Of a stretch of DNA of 45,210 nucleotides, positions 1-7,991 are shown piece after piece. The notes beneath the pieces are model-generated. The model was not told where the DNA came from. It saw nothing but the letters and a program-made list of their open reading frames with translations, and ran no database searches. This DNA is from Actinomycetota bacterium (GTDB lineage: Bacteria > Actinomycetota > Acidimicrobiia > Acidimicrobiales > Ilumatobacteraceae). Position numbers and translations under genes: made by a program. The stretch spans positions 1 to 45,210 of the forward strand of contig JAQCGT010000010.1 of assembly GCA_027730505.1 (NCBI GenBank). The letters are read 5' to 3'. Positions within the stretch are counted from its first letter, which is position 1. The number at the start of each line of letters is the position of its first letter.

Positions 1-457
1 AGGTGGTGACATCGAAGTAGACGGATCCCCCGGACAGATATGCATGCCCGTTGTCGAGCACGGTCTGGATAAGTCGGCGAATATCCGGAATTGCCGACGA
101 TGCACGTGGAGACGAGGCGACCGGAAGCGCATTGAGTGCCGCCATGTCCGCCTCGAATCGTGCTTCCTCCCCGCCTGCAAGGTCGAGGTAGTGCACGCCG
201 AGCTCCCTCGCCTTGGCGAACAGGGGGTCGTCAACGTCTGTCACATTCCGGACGCATCGGACCGAGTGGCCGCGATCGATCAGGCGCCTGATCAATACGT
301 CGTAGGCGAGGAACGTGGCCGCATGTCCCAAGTGAGTGGCGTCGTAGGGAGTGATGCCGCACACATACATCAACACCTCCGGGCCCGGCGCGAAGTCCAC
401 GACATCGCGCTGGGCCGTGTCGTAGAGCCTCATCGGTGCTGAAGACGCAGAGTTCAC
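1..457 (-). CDS. mshC: MshC, cysteine:GlcN-Ins ligase (partial, C-terminus beyond window)
   Basis: ATP-dependent ligase that joins cysteine to glucosaminyl-inositol in mycothiol synthesis; cytosolic, related to class I cysteinyl-tRNA synthetase. About 152 N-terminal residues are present and the gene runs off the left edge. Visible: the zinc-ligand cysteine and HIGH-type signature in CGITPYDATHLGHA (about residues 33-46), then RNVTDVDDPLF (about 70-80). The reading GITPYDATHLGH is typical of MshC, whereas CysS usually has GPTVYDxxHIGH. I chose the GTG at 457 because it overlaps the npdG stop as GTGA; an in-frame ATG at 433 is the alternative. It is downstream of npdG in one transcript. A cysteinyl-tRNA synthetase is the only realistic alternative, and mshD 6.6 kb away supports the mycothiol reading. 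Confidence 0.85.
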   Translation of the reverse strand, partial: MNSASSAPMRLYDTAQRDVVDFAPGPEVLMYVCGITPYDATHLGHAATFLAYDVLIRRLIDRGHSVRCVRNVTDVDDPLFAKARELGVHYLDLAGGEEARFEADMAALNALPVASSPRASSAIPDIRRLIQTVLDNGHAYLSGGSVYFDVTT

Positions 458-1149
458 TGTTGGGAGCCGTCTCCACGGAGGCGATCGCCCGCCGTTGACT
501 TGATGCCCGTCAGCTTTGGCGCCACTCGCGTTTTGTACCGAACGTTGAGTTGCAAGAGCACGGCGGTGAACGCCTCGATCGCCGTTGCGTTGGAGAGCTC
601 GCCGGCGTCAAGCGGTCGGCAGCCCGGAATTGCCGAGACGATTTCGGCGACCGTGTTGACGGAGGGTTGGTCGTCACCACAGATCAGCACGTCGGAATCG
701 ATTGGATGACCAATCAGGCCGAGTTCCTTAGCGGGCAGGTGATGGAAGGCGGCAACGACGCGACATTCGGGAACGGCAGCTTGAACGTGAGCCGCGACGC
801 TTCCACGCGGAGGTACCAGTGGCTGAAACTCGGGACCGACCTTCACCAGTGCGTTGGCCATCGACACGAGAATCTTCGACCGCATGGCCCGAGCATGCTC
901 TTGGGCAGTAGTAGCGGCTGAGTCCCACGGGGTGGCGATGACGACGAGATCGCAGTCGGCTGCGGCTTCGTTGTCGCCATAGCCGAGCGAGGATGCGATC
1001 TCGGGGTACGACTCGACGTAACGGTCCCTGGCCTCCATGGCGCGGTATTTAGACCGTGAGCCGATCACTGTCTCATAACCGACGCTGGCCAGGCGGGCTG
1101 CCAACGCGCTCCCGGCCGGACCGCTGCCGCCAATGATGCCGATTCGCAT
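454..1149 (-). CDS. npdG: NADPH-dependent F420 reductase
   Basis: Transfers hydride between NADPH and coenzyme F420, supplying or reoxidising F420H2 for F420-dependent enzymes; cytosolic. 231 residues from the chosen ATG. The N-terminus MRIGIIGGSGPAG is the Rossmann dinucleotide fold of this family, followed by SRSKYRA, where the family binds the NADP 2'-phosphate. Length fits the family (about 210-240). An ATG 24 bases upstream (1173) is in frame, but the family begins directly at the Rossmann strand and a weak -10-like GATGAT sits 6 nt before 1149. First gene of a two-gene unit with mshC (GTGA overlap). Two luciferase-like F420-type oxidoreductases in the window are plausible clients. Confidence 0.85.
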   Translation of the reverse strand: MRIGIIGGSGPAGSALAARLASVGYETVIGSRSKYRAMEARDRYVESYPEIASSLGYGDNEAAADCDLVVIATPWDSAATTAQEHARAMRSKILVSMANALVKVGPEFQPLVPPRGSVAAHVQAAVPECRVVAAFHHLPAKELGLIGHPIDSDVLICGDDQPSVNTVAEIVSAIPGCRPLDAGELSNATAIEAFTAVLLQLNVRYKTRVAPKLTGIKSTAGDRLRGDGSQQ

Positions 1150-1155
1150 GGGGGG

Positions 1156-1161
1156 ATCATC
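1156..1161 (-). promoter_or_regulatory. weak candidate -10 for npdG
   Basis: GATGAT on the minus strand, 6 nt before the ATG at 1149, with no Shine-Dalgarno between. It matches only the A2, T3, A5 and T6 positions of TATAAT, so it is weaker than the other -10 elements listed. Confidence 0.3.
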
Positions 1162-1192
1162 GCACATCGCCAATCGCTGGGCACGAGACGGC

Positions 1193-1198
1193 TACCGT
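1193..1198 (+). promoter_or_regulatory. -10 element, leaderless start of fabI
   Basis: TACCGT with 7 nt before the ATG at 1206. Transcription would start at or one base before the start codon; there is no Shine-Dalgarno. Confidence 0.5.
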
Positions 1199-1205
1199 CG
1201 ATCTC

Positions 1206-1973
1206 ATGGGAATCCTTGCTGGCAAACGAATTGTTATCACCGGCGTGCTAACCGATGCCTCCCTCGCCTTCGCCGTCGCCCGCATCGCTCGTGCGGAGGG
1301 CGCCGAGATCGTGTTGACCGGGGCAGGACGTGGATTGTCATTGACGAGACGAACCGCTCGCAAGCTCGGGGACGCCATCGACGTATTGGAGCTCGATGTC
1401 ACCGTCCCTGAACAGGTGGACGCTGCTCGTGAGGCTGTACGCGAACGTTGGGGACGAGTGGACGGCGTGTTGCATGCCATCGGATTCGCTCCGCCATCGT
1501 GTCTCGGTGACGACTTCTTTGCAGCGCCGTGGGATGACGTCGCCACTGCCATGCATGTCTCCACCTACTCCCTCAAGGTGCTTGCCGATGCCTTCGTTCC
1601 TTTGATGCATGACGGAGGCTCGATCGTCGGGCTCGATTTCGACAATCAGCAGGCCTGGCCTGCATACAACTGGATGGGTGTTGCAAAGTCCGCGCTTCAG
1701 AGCCTCTCTCGCTATCTCGCCCGAGAGTTGGGCCCCCGTGGTATCCGGTGCAACCTGGTCGCTGCGGGGCCGGTGAAGACCATGGCGGCGAAGTCGATTC
1801 CCGGTTTCGCCCTGTTCGAAGACACCTGGGATGGCCGAGCACCGCTCGGCTGGAACGTCGAGGATCCGGAGCCGGTCGCCAAAGCATGCGTGGCGCTGTT
1901 GTCGGATTGGTTCCCGTCAACGACCGGTGAGATCGTTCACGTGGACGGCGGCTATCACGCTGTAGGCGCTTGA
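1206..1973 (+). CDS. fabI: InhA-type enoyl-ACP reductase (NADH)
   Basis: Last step of fatty-acid elongation: reduces trans-2-enoyl-ACP with NADH in the cytosolic FAS-II cycle. 255 residues, the usual length. Seen: N-terminal nucleotide-binding segment GKRIVITGVLTDASLAFAVA (2-24 region, GxxxxxSxA type), LELDV near 61-65, HAIGF near 90-94, and the catalytic Y154-x6-K161 pair in AYNWMGVAKSAL. The sequence resembles mycobacterial InhA throughout (SIVGLDFD, NLVAAGPVKT, LLSDWFPSTTGEI). It stands alone, divergent from npdG and convergent with the aldo/keto reductase, three bases away. The start fits a leaderless promoter. Confidence 0.93.
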   Translation: MGILAGKRIVITGVLTDASLAFAVARIARAEGAEIVLTGAGRGLSLTRRTARKLGDAIDVLELDVTVPEQVDAAREAVRERWGRVDGVLHAIGFAPPSCLGDDFFAAPWDDVATAMHVSTYSLKVLADAFVPLMHDGGSIVGLDFDNQQAWPAYNWMGVAKSALQSLSRYLARELGPRGIRCNLVAAGPVKTMAAKSIPGFALFEDTWDGRAPLGWNVEDPEPVAKACVALLSDWFPSTTGEIVHVDGGYHAVGA

Positions 1974-1976
1974 GCA

Positions 1977-2960
1977 CTATCCGATCGTTCGAACGATCTC
2001 TGCGGCCACGTCAGGTGTGAGCGAACCAATCACCTCGAGAGCAGCGAAGTTCTCCCGCACCTGAGCTGGTCGGCTTGCTCCGGTGATTACAGATGAGACC
2101 ATCGGGTTAAGCGAGCACCAGGCGATGGCCAACTGAGCCATGGAACAACCGAGCCGATCCGCAATCGGGCGAAGACGCTCGATACGTGCAATCGCCTTGT
2201 CGTCGCTCATGCGATCACGCAACCACTCGTAGCCAGCGAGAGCTCCACGGGAATCTTCGGGGATCCCATCGCGGTACTTCCCGGTCAGTAGCCCTGAGGC
2301 GAGCGGGCTCCAGATGGTGTTGCCGTAGGAGGTCTCAGCGTGGAGGCGCGCGTACTCGACCTCGACTCGCCGACGCTCGATGAGGTTGTACTGCGACTGC
2401 TCTGTCACGGGCGCATGGAGATGATGTCGCTCGGCCAAGTCGATCGCGCGCCGGATCTCCTCAGCAGACCACTCGCTGGTGCCCCAGTACAGGGCCTTAC
2501 CGGCCGCAATCATGTCGCTCATGGCCCACACCGTCTCAAGGATGGGTGTATCCGGATCCGGACGATGGCAGTAGACGACGTCCACGAAGTCGAGTTGGAG
2601 ACGTTCCAAGGAGCCATCGATCGCTTGCATCAGATACTTACGATTCAGGGTGTTTCGCATGTTCGGATCAGCGCCGTGAATCCCCCAGAACAGCTTGGTC
2701 GTGATCACGTAGGACCAGCGGGGCCATCCGAGGTCACGGAGCGCTCGCCCCATGATCGACTCGCTTCGGCCGCCGGCGTATGCCTCCGCGTTGTCGAAGA
2801 AGTTGCAACCTGCATCATGGGCAGCCTGCATGCACTCGAGCGCCGGGTCGTCGGCCATCTGGGTGTCGAACGTGACCCAGGACCCGAAAGAAAGCACACT
2901 GACCTTCAGTCCACTGGGGCCAAGTCGCCGGTATTCCATGTTGTCTGCAGGGATTGCCAT
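1977..2960 (-). CDS. aldo/keto reductase, voltage-gated K+ channel beta-subunit-like
   Basis: NADPH-dependent carbonyl reductase of the AKR superfamily, TIM barrel, 327 residues, substrate not predictable. Catalytic tetrad visible: D56 and Y61 in FFDNAEAY, K89 in VITTKLFW, H132 in VVYCHRPD. The C-terminal [13 protein letters not shown] region is the cofactor-binding end typical of AKR6/Kv-beta-like proteins. It begins 10 bases after the hisF stop, so it is probably the last gene of the his operon, although nothing in it suggests a role in histidine synthesis. An in-frame ATG at 2939 is a possible alternative start. Confidence 0.85.
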   Translation of the reverse strand: MAIPADNMEYRRLGPSGLKVSVLSFGSWVTFDTQMADDPALECMQAAHDAGCNFFDNAEAYAGGRSESIMGRALRDLGWPRWSYVITTKLFWGIHGADPNMRNTLNRKYLMQAIDGSLERLQLDFVDVVYCHRPDPDTPILETVWAMSDMIAAGKALYWGTSEWSAEEIRRAIDLAERHHLHAPVTEQSQYNLIERRRVEVEYARLHAETSYGNTIWSPLASGLLTGKYRDGIPEDSRGALAGYEWLRDRMSDDKAIARIERLRPIADRLGCSMAQLAIAWCSLNPMVSSVITGASRPAQVRENFAALEVIGSLTPDVAAEIVRTIG

Positions 2961-2970
2961 GACGAGGAAC

Positions 2971-3747
2971 CTACCGGTTGGCAGGTGGTGGTGATGGACG
3001 CACCGTGATCCCGTGCTCGCCCATCAGTTGCTTCGCCTCGGCGACCGAGTGCTCACCGAAGTGGAAGATTGACGCAGCGAGCACCGCGTCGACGCCACCG
3101 TCGACAACGCCATCGACGAGGTGCGAGAGCGACCCGACACCACCTGACGCGATTAAGGGGACCGTGATCGAGTCGGCCACGATTCGGTTGAGTTCGTTGT
3201 CGAAGCCAAGGCGCGTTCCGTCCCGGTCCATCGACGTGAGCAGGACCTCCCCCGCGCCGAGCCGAGTGGCCTCCACGGCCCACTTCACCGCGTCGGCTCC
3301 CGTCGGTGTTCGACCGCCGTGGAGGTACACCTCCCAACCAGAGCCAGATCGACGGGCGTCGATGGCACAGACGACACATTGCGATCCGAATTCGGCCGCA
3401 ATTTCGCTGATGAGAGCCGGCCGCTCGAAGGCAGCGGTATTCACACTGACCTTGTCAGCACCAGCCCTCAACATGGCACGAGCGTCGGTCAGTGATCGAA
3501 TGCCCCCACCTACCGTAAATGGAATGAACACGGTGCTCGCCACCGCGTGAACCATGTCGATGGTCGTGGCGCGTTGGTCGCTTGAGGCAGTGATGTCGAG
3601 GAAGACCAACTCATCAGCGCCTTCTGCGTCATAACGCTGAGCAAGCTCAATCGGATCGCCGGCATCGCGCAGCCCGACGAAGTTGACCCCCTTCACCACT
3701 CGACCACCGTCGACGTCGAGACAAGGAATCACACGAATCGCCCTCAT
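2971..3747 (-). CDS. hisF: imidazole glycerol phosphate synthase, cyclase subunit HisF
   Basis: Uses ammonia delivered by HisH to convert PRFAR to imidazole glycerol phosphate and AICAR; cytosolic HisF-HisH complex. 258 residues, normal length. (beta/alpha)8 barrel with the two catalytic aspartates visible: [19 protein letters not shown] at the N-terminus (D11) and CAIDAR in the middle; phosphate-binding GGGIRS and ASGGVGS loops are present. It overlaps hisA by ATGA (3744-3747), implying translational coupling. Confidence 0.96.
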   Translation of the reverse strand: MRAIRVIPCLDVDGGRVVKGVNFVGLRDAGDPIELAQRYDAEGADELVFLDITASSDQRATTIDMVHAVASTVFIPFTVGGGIRSLTDARAMLRAGADKVSVNTAAFERPALISEIAAEFGSQCVVCAIDARRSGSGWEVYLHGGRTPTGADAVKWAVEATRLGAGEVLLTSMDRDGTRLGFDNELNRIVADSITVPLIASGGVGSLSHLVDGVVDGGVDAVLAASIFHFGEHSVAEAKQLMGEHGITVRPSPPPANR

Positions 3748-4472
3748 TGCGATGCGCCCTCGATCACCGCAAGAGCCTCTGCAACCGTCAGGCGCCCCTC
3801 GTACACAGCTCGGCCGGTGATGATTCCGCCGAGACCTGCAATCGACGCCAGATCTCGGACATCGTCCAGTGACGACACACCACCGCTTGCAATCACCGGG
3901 ATCGGTGTTGACCTCACGGCGTCGGCGAGGCCTGAGACATCAGGGCCGTCGAGCATGCCGTCTCTAGAGATATCGGTGATCACGAAAGCCGAAGCTGCCG
4001 GAAACATGCCGAGTGCCTCAGCGACGCGCAGGTCGGAGGTCTCGAGCCAACCATCGGTAGCAACTTGGCCGTTGCGATGGTCGAGGCCGACTGCGACCGG
4101 AACCACGCCTGCGACCTCGGCGACTAGTCCTGGTGTCCGAACCGCCGCGGACCCCATGACCACCCTCGAGACACCTGCCTGAGCGTGTGCTTGGGCATCT
4201 TTCACAGTTCTCACACCGCCGCCGGTTTGGACACGCGCTCGACCATCGACAGCGGACACGATCCCTGCGATCACCTTTCGGTTCACTGGACCATCACCGC
4301 GGGCAGCGTCAAGGTCAACGATGTGAATCCAACGAGCACCGTCATCGGCAAATGCTTGTGCCACCGCGTTCGGATCTTCGCCGTACACGGTTTCGCGCCG
4401 ATAGTCCCCCTGACTCAAACGGACAACCTTTCCTCCTCGGAGGTCTATGGCAGGGAATAGCTCGGGGGTCAC
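3744..4472 (-). CDS. hisA: ProFAR isomerase HisA (possibly bifunctional PriA-like)
   Basis: Isomerises ProFAR to PRFAR in histidine synthesis. 242 residues, GTG start overlapping the hisH stop as GTGA. Catalytic aspartates lie in [19 protein letters not shown] and in [12 protein letters not shown]; phosphate loops are QTGGGVRT and IASGGVSS. In many actinobacteria one enzyme (PriA) also does the TrpF reaction. The N-terminal motif here is the plain HisA form, but GW in the mid-chain loop occurs in both, so bifunctionality cannot be decided without seeing whether the genome has a separate trpF. Confidence 0.94.
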   Translation of the reverse strand: MTPELFPAIDLRGGKVVRLSQGDYRRETVYGEDPNAVAQAFADDGARWIHIVDLDAARGDGPVNRKVIAGIVSAVDGRARVQTGGGVRTVKDAQAHAQAGVSRVVMGSAAVRTPGLVAEVAGVVPVAVGLDHRNGQVATDGWLETSDLRVAEALGMFPAASAFVITDISRDGMLDGPDVSGLADAVRSTPIPVIASGGVSSLDDVRDLASIAGLGGIITGRAVYEGRLTVAEALAVIEGASQ

Positions 4473-5101
4473 GCCTGCTCACCCCTGACGGAGAGAACCC
4501 AACGCTCAAGGAGTGCCAGACCGGCCACTGACGACTTCTCGGGATGGAACTGTGTGGCGAGAATGTTCTCGCGCCGACACGCAGCGACGACATCGCCGCC
4601 GTAATCGACGGTTGCTGCGATGATTTCGGACTCCACTGGGACAGCGGCCAACGAATGAACAAAATACATCCACTGATCAGCCGAGGAATCGCTCCCGATC
4701 ACAAGATCAGGACGAGTAATCGCAAGCCGGTTCCACTGCATCTGCGGACGCTTCACGGAATGGGGCAGCCAACGCACCGTGCCTGCGAACACACCGAGAC
4801 CAGGGGCTCCTGGGCTCTCGTCGGAGGACTCGAAGAGCATCTGCATCCCTACACAGATCCCCAGAAACGGACGTCCGGAGGCGATGGCTCGGTTGATCGG
4901 GCCCTCGAGGTTGTGACTGCGAATGGCCTCCATACACGCCCCGAAGTTCCCGACACCGGGGAGCACCACAGCATCGGTGGACGCGATGACCTGAGGATCG
5001 GCCGTCAGCACAGCATCGGCTCCCACGCAGAGCAGCGCTTTGTGGGCTGAGTGCAGATTGCCGATCCCGTAATCGATGACAGCGACGCTCGGGCGCCTCA
5101 C
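4469..5101 (-). CDS. hisH: imidazole glycerol phosphate synthase, glutaminase subunit HisH
   Basis: Class I glutamine amidotransferase that hydrolyses glutamine and channels ammonia to HisF. 210 residues. Catalytic triad visible: nucleophile C83 in LGICVGMQ, and H186 and E188 in QFHPEKSS. The N-terminal VIDYGIGNLHS is typical for HisH. GTG start, overlapping the hisB stop (GTGA). It is in the order hisC-B-H-A-F seen in other actinobacteria. Confidence 0.96.
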   Translation of the reverse strand: MRRPSVAVIDYGIGNLHSAHKALLCVGADAVLTADPQVIASTDAVVLPGVGNFGACMEAIRSHNLEGPINRAIASGRPFLGICVGMQMLFESSDESPGAPGLGVFAGTVRWLPHSVKRPQMQWNRLAITRPDLVIGSDSSADQWMYFVHSLAAVPVESEIIAATVDYGGDVVAACRRENILATQFHPEKSSVAGLALLERWVLSVRGEQA

Positions 5102-5706
5102 AGCACACCTTTGGTTGAGGGCACTCCCCTACCCTCGACTCGAACGGCATCACGAAGCGATCTGGCGAGACCCTTGAAGGCGGCCTCGATGATGTGATGA
5201 ACGTTTCGTCCCCGGACGAGTTCCACATGGAGTGTCATCGAAGCCGCAGTTGCGAGCGAGGTGATCGCATGCTCGGCCAACTGCGGATCGAATGGTGGCG
5301 TGCCGAGCGGCAACACCTCCGGCATCGGAACGTGCCATTCGACGTGAGGCCTCCCAGAGAGGTCGAGGGCGATGTCGACGAGCGCCTCGTCGAGCGGAAA
5401 GCGGCCGCTCGCAAAGCGTCTGATCCCAGCCTTGTCGCCAAGCGCCGTCTTCAGTGCTTCACCGATGGCAAGCGAAGTGTCCTCCACGGTGTGATGCGAA
5501 TCAACGTGCAGATCCCCTGTGGTCTCGACCCGAAGGTCGAACCCACCGTGGCGTCCGAGTTGATCGAGCATGTGATCGAAGAACGGCAGACCCGTCGAGA
5601 TATCGCAGCGACCAGTGCCGTCCAGTGACAACTCGACGAACACCTTGGTCTCCGCCGTGGACCGCTCGCAACGCCCAACTCTGCCAGAGAGTTCCATCTC
5701 ACTCAT
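5098..5706 (-). CDS. hisB: imidazoleglycerol-phosphate dehydratase HisB
   Basis: Mn-dependent dehydration of imidazole glycerol phosphate to imidazole acetol phosphate. 202 residues, monofunctional (no N-terminal HAD phosphatase domain). The two metal-binding signatures are present, HHTVED in the first half and HHIIEA in the second, as are FFDHMLDQLGRHG and the C-terminal STKGVL. It overlaps the hisC stop by eight bases (ATGAGTGA). Confidence 0.96.
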   Translation of the reverse strand: MSEMELSGRVGRCERSTAETKVFVELSLDGTGRCDISTGLPFFDHMLDQLGRHGGFDLRVETTGDLHVDSHHTVEDTSLAIGEALKTALGDKAGIRRFASGRFPLDEALVDIALDLSGRPHVEWHVPMPEVLPLGTPPFDPQLAEHAITSLATAASMTLHVELVRGRNVHHIIEAAFKGLARSLRDAVRVEGRGVPSTKGVL

Positions 5707-6757
5707 TTACGATCTCCTTCAAGGCATTGAGGAACACATCATTCTCGGCAGACGTTCCGATCGTCACTCGAAGCCAACCCGAGAGACCCGGCCAACCTGA
5801 GCAGTCCCGCACGAGTACCTGCCTGTCGACCAGTGCGGACCACACGGCTGAGGCGTCGCGGCCACCGGATGAGAACAGGAGAAAATTCGCGTCACTGGGA
5901 ACGACCTCGAGCCCGAGTTCGGCAATCTGCAGACCAACCCGCTCGCGTTCGTCGACGATGGCGGCAACGCGGTGTGCCATTTCGTCCACATATTCGAGCG
6001 CGAGAATGCCAGCAAGTTGAGTGACCGCATCGAGGTGATACGGCAAGACGGTCCTCCAGAGACTGTCGACCACAGCTCTCGGCCCGACGAGATAGCCCAG
6101 CCGAGCTGCGGCCATACTCCACGTCTTTGAGAATGTGCGAGTCACCACAACCGGTCGGTTGTCTGCTACCTCGTCGAGGGCGCTCCAGCGGCCAAATTCG
6201 GCGTAGGCCTCATCAACGACCAGAAGGCAATCGCACGATGCGCAGATGATGTCGATCATCTCCTTGGGTTCGCTACGTCCCGTCGGATTGTTCGGTGACG
6301 TCAAGAACACGATCGAAGGCTGCGCGTCTGCGAGAAACTCAGCGACCCGTGTCGGATCCAGAGCGAAGTCAGGCCCACGCTCAAACGTGACGACATCGGC
6401 TCCAACGACTCTGGAGATCTGAGCGTGCATCTGGTATCCGGGTTCGAAGCAGGCCACACGACGGCCATGGCCGGCATACGCCAGGAGCACCGTCTGGAGA
6501 ACCTCGTTTGAGCCGTTGGCCACGAAGATCTGATCGGGTGAAACCTCATGACGACCAGCTATCGCTTGACGCAGTTGGTCGGCCATGCGGTCGGGATAGC
6601 GATTCCAGGCAACTCCGGCGACCCGTTTGGAAAGTTCCTCGACAAACCCGGGAGGAGGAGGTAGCGGTGACTCGTTGGTATTGAGGCGCACTGAGACGTC
6701 GACCTGCGGCGAGTGGTAGCCGGACAGGAACGACAAGTCGTCGCGAACCGTGATCAC
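5699..6757 (-). CDS. hisC: histidinol-phosphate aminotransferase HisC
   Basis: PLP-dependent transamination of imidazole acetol phosphate with glutamate. 352 residues from the chosen GTG. PLP lysine K211 lies in TRTFSKTWSM; also visible are LNTNESP, SPNNPTG and VVDEAYAEFG. The frame stays open to 7078, but that extension is low-complexity and runs back through the divergent small gene. The GTG at 6757 (MITVRDDL...) gives the family N-terminus and lies 7 nt after a TAGCCT -10, so I prefer it over the ATGs at 6820/6823. First gene of the hisC-B-H-A-F-AKR unit; hisG, hisD, hisI and hisE are not in the window. Confidence 0.93.
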   Translation of the reverse strand: MITVRDDLSFLSGYHSPQVDVSVRLNTNESPLPPPPGFVEELSKRVAGVAWNRYPDRMADQLRQAIAGRHEVSPDQIFVANGSNEVLQTVLLAYAGHGRRVACFEPGYQMHAQISRVVGADVVTFERGPDFALDPTRVAEFLADAQPSIVFLTSPNNPTGRSEPKEMIDIICASCDCLLVVDEAYAEFGRWSALDEVADNRPVVVTRTFSKTWSMAAARLGYLVGPRAVVDSLWRTVLPYHLDAVTQLAGILALEYVDEMAHRVAAIVDERERVGLQIAELGLEVVPSDANFLLFSSGGRDASAVWSALVDRQVLVRDCSGWPGLSGWLRVTIGTSAENDVFLNALKEIVNE

Positions 6758-6764
6758 GTCGTGG

Positions 6765-6770
6765 AGGCTA
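6765..6770 (-). promoter_or_regulatory. -10 element, leaderless start of the his operon
   Basis: TAGCCT on the minus strand, 7 nt before the hisC GTG at 6757. The same hexamer precedes the DUF3499 and LysM genes. Confidence 0.5.
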
Positions 6771-6809
6771 CCGAGCAACCTCGGTGGGGCAGGAACTACA
6801 CCCAGGGCG

Positions 6810-6815
6810 TAGGTT
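6810..6815 (+). promoter_or_regulatory. -10 element, leaderless start of the 66-residue gene
   Basis: TAGGTT, 6 nt before the ATG at 6822. It lies back to back with the hisC promoter, 40 bases apart. Confidence 0.5.
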
Positions 6816-6821
6816 CTCATC

Positions 6822-7022
6822 ATGTCCTCGCTGTCCAGTCTCAGCGCCGAGGTGGCGGCTCTCACCGAGTTGCTCTCGCGTTCACGCGATCGACTGGTGT
6901 CGCTGACTGAGCCGCTCAACGCCTCCGAGCACGAGGACGTCCTCGCCTCGCTGTACGAGGCGGAACGTCTTCTGCGCGCCTCAGAACGGGCGCTGTTGCG
7001 CGCCGGCAGGTCGATCGGTTGA
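6822..7022 (+). CDS. small helical protein of unknown function, 66 residues
   Basis: I do not recognise a family. It is 66 residues, rich in Leu, Ala, Glu and Arg, with heptad-like spacing (AEVAALTELLSRSRDRLVSL and LYEAERLLRASERALLRAG), so it probably forms two amphipathic helices or a short coiled coil. No cysteine, signal peptide or membrane segment. Support for being real: a TAGGTT -10 exactly 6 nt before the ATG, codon use like its neighbours, and a position divergent from hisC once hisC is started at 6757. The stop lies 39 bases before the mshD -10-to-start region. Confidence 0.6.
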   Translation: MSSLSSLSAEVAALTELLSRSRDRLVSLTEPLNASEHEDVLASLYEAERLLRASERALLRAGRSIG

Positions 7023-7051
7023 GCACCGCCGGAGGCGGTGCCGACCCTCGC

Positions 7052-7057
7052 TACCCT
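7052..7057 (+). promoter_or_regulatory. -10 element, leaderless start of mshD
   Basis: TACCCT, 6 nt before the GTG at 7064. A 7-bp GC hairpin (7024-7040) lies just upstream. Confidence 0.5.
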
Positions 7058-7063
7058 GCCGAC

Positions 7064-7984
7064 GTGGGCCAAGTGCACAGAATCGACCCTGCAGACGCAG
7101 GCGCCATGTCAGAGCTCACTCGCTACGTCGAACTCGTCGAAGCGGAGCACGGTCACCCACTCCTGTCAGACAGCATTCGCTTGGTTATCGCCGATCCGGA
7201 CCGCGGTGATGCCCTACGCGCCGTCATCATCCGGCACGGTGACCAGATTCAGGGCTGCGCATTGAGCGGTCCGGCGAATGGAGGTCGAGTTGTCGAGGTC
7301 GTCGTCCCCCATGACCATGGTGGAGATGCGGAGGTCGACGTTGTCGCGACGCTGTTGGGCGCCATCTCCGATGCCGACCGTGCGGGAACACCGATCATCT
7401 GGTGGTGTCGCGGCCACGAGCCTTGGGCCGATGAGGTTGCGGCGCGAGCCGGCCTCATCGAGCACCGACGGTTGTTGCAGATGCGCCTCCCCCTCGATGC
7501 AGATGTGGTGAGCCGCCTTCGTCAGTTCGCATACGCAACCCGTCCGTTTCGGCCGGGTGTCGACGACACGTCCTGGTTGGAACTCAACAATCGATGCTTC
7601 GCCGATCATCCGGAGCAGGGTGATTGGACCGCAGATGACCTACGACGCCGACTGGCGGCCCTCTGGTTCGATGCAGCCGGATTCCTCATGTATCCGGTGG
7701 AAGGTTCGCCGATTGCCTTCTGTTGGACAAAGGTGCATCCGGCTGACGCGCACGATCCGGCGCTCGGCGAGATCTACGTCATCGGAGTTGACCCAGACCA
7801 TGTGGGACAGGGGCATGGCCGAGCGCTGACGAGTGCTGGCCTCGTAAGCCTTGCTGATCGCGGGCTTCGGGTCGGCATGTTGTACGTGGATGCTGCGAAT
7901 TCAGCTGCGGTTCGCCTCTACAAGTCGCTCGGTATGGCCGTTCACCATCAGGACCGGGCCTTCATCGTTCCAACACGCCCCTAA
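7064..7984 (+). CDS. mshD: mycothiol acetyltransferase MshD
   Basis: Last step of mycothiol synthesis: acetylates Cys-GlcN-Ins with acetyl-CoA. 306 residues, matching the tandem-GNAT MshD family (about 300-315). The N-terminal GNAT half is degenerate; the C-terminal half has the strong signatures TRPFRPGVDDTSWLELNNR, FAFCW-like FCWTKVHP, GEIYVIGVDPDHVGQGHGRAL (acetyl-CoA pyrophosphate loop) and LYVDAANSAAVRLYKSLGM. The frame is open to a TTG at 7019 that overlaps the preceding stop, but the GTG at 7064 sits at the exact leaderless distance from TACCCT and gives the family length. It heads a unit with rlmN and an ABC ATPase. Confidence 0.9.
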   Translation: MGQVHRIDPADAGAMSELTRYVELVEAEHGHPLLSDSIRLVIADPDRGDALRAVIIRHGDQIQGCALSGPANGGRVVEVVVPHDHGGDAEVDVVATLLGAISDADRAGTPIIWWCRGHEPWADEVAARAGLIEHRRLLQMRLPLDADVVSRLRQFAYATRPFRPGVDDTSWLELNNRCFADHPEQGDWTADDLRRRLAALWFDAAGFLMYPVEGSPIAFCWTKVHPADAHDPALGEIYVIGVDPDHVGQGHGRALTSAGLVSLADRGLRVGMLYVDAANSAAVRLYKSLGMAVHHQDRAFIVPTRP

Positions 7985-7991
7985 CATCGCC

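Noticed and set aside
1-457. Cysteinyl-tRNA synthetase instead of MshC
   Set aside because: The GITPYDATHLGH signature and RNVTDVDDPLF match MshC, and mshD is nearby; not excluded absolutely because the C-terminus is missing.
7024-7040. 7-bp GC hairpin CACCGCC/GGCGGTG after the small gene as terminator
   Set aside because: No T-run follows, and it lies where the mshD -35 region would be; no basis to call a terminator.
5699-7078. Long N-terminal extension of HisC (to 7078)
   Set aside because: Arg/Ser-rich extension antisense to the 66-residue gene and its promoter; GTG 6757 has the family N-terminus and a -10.
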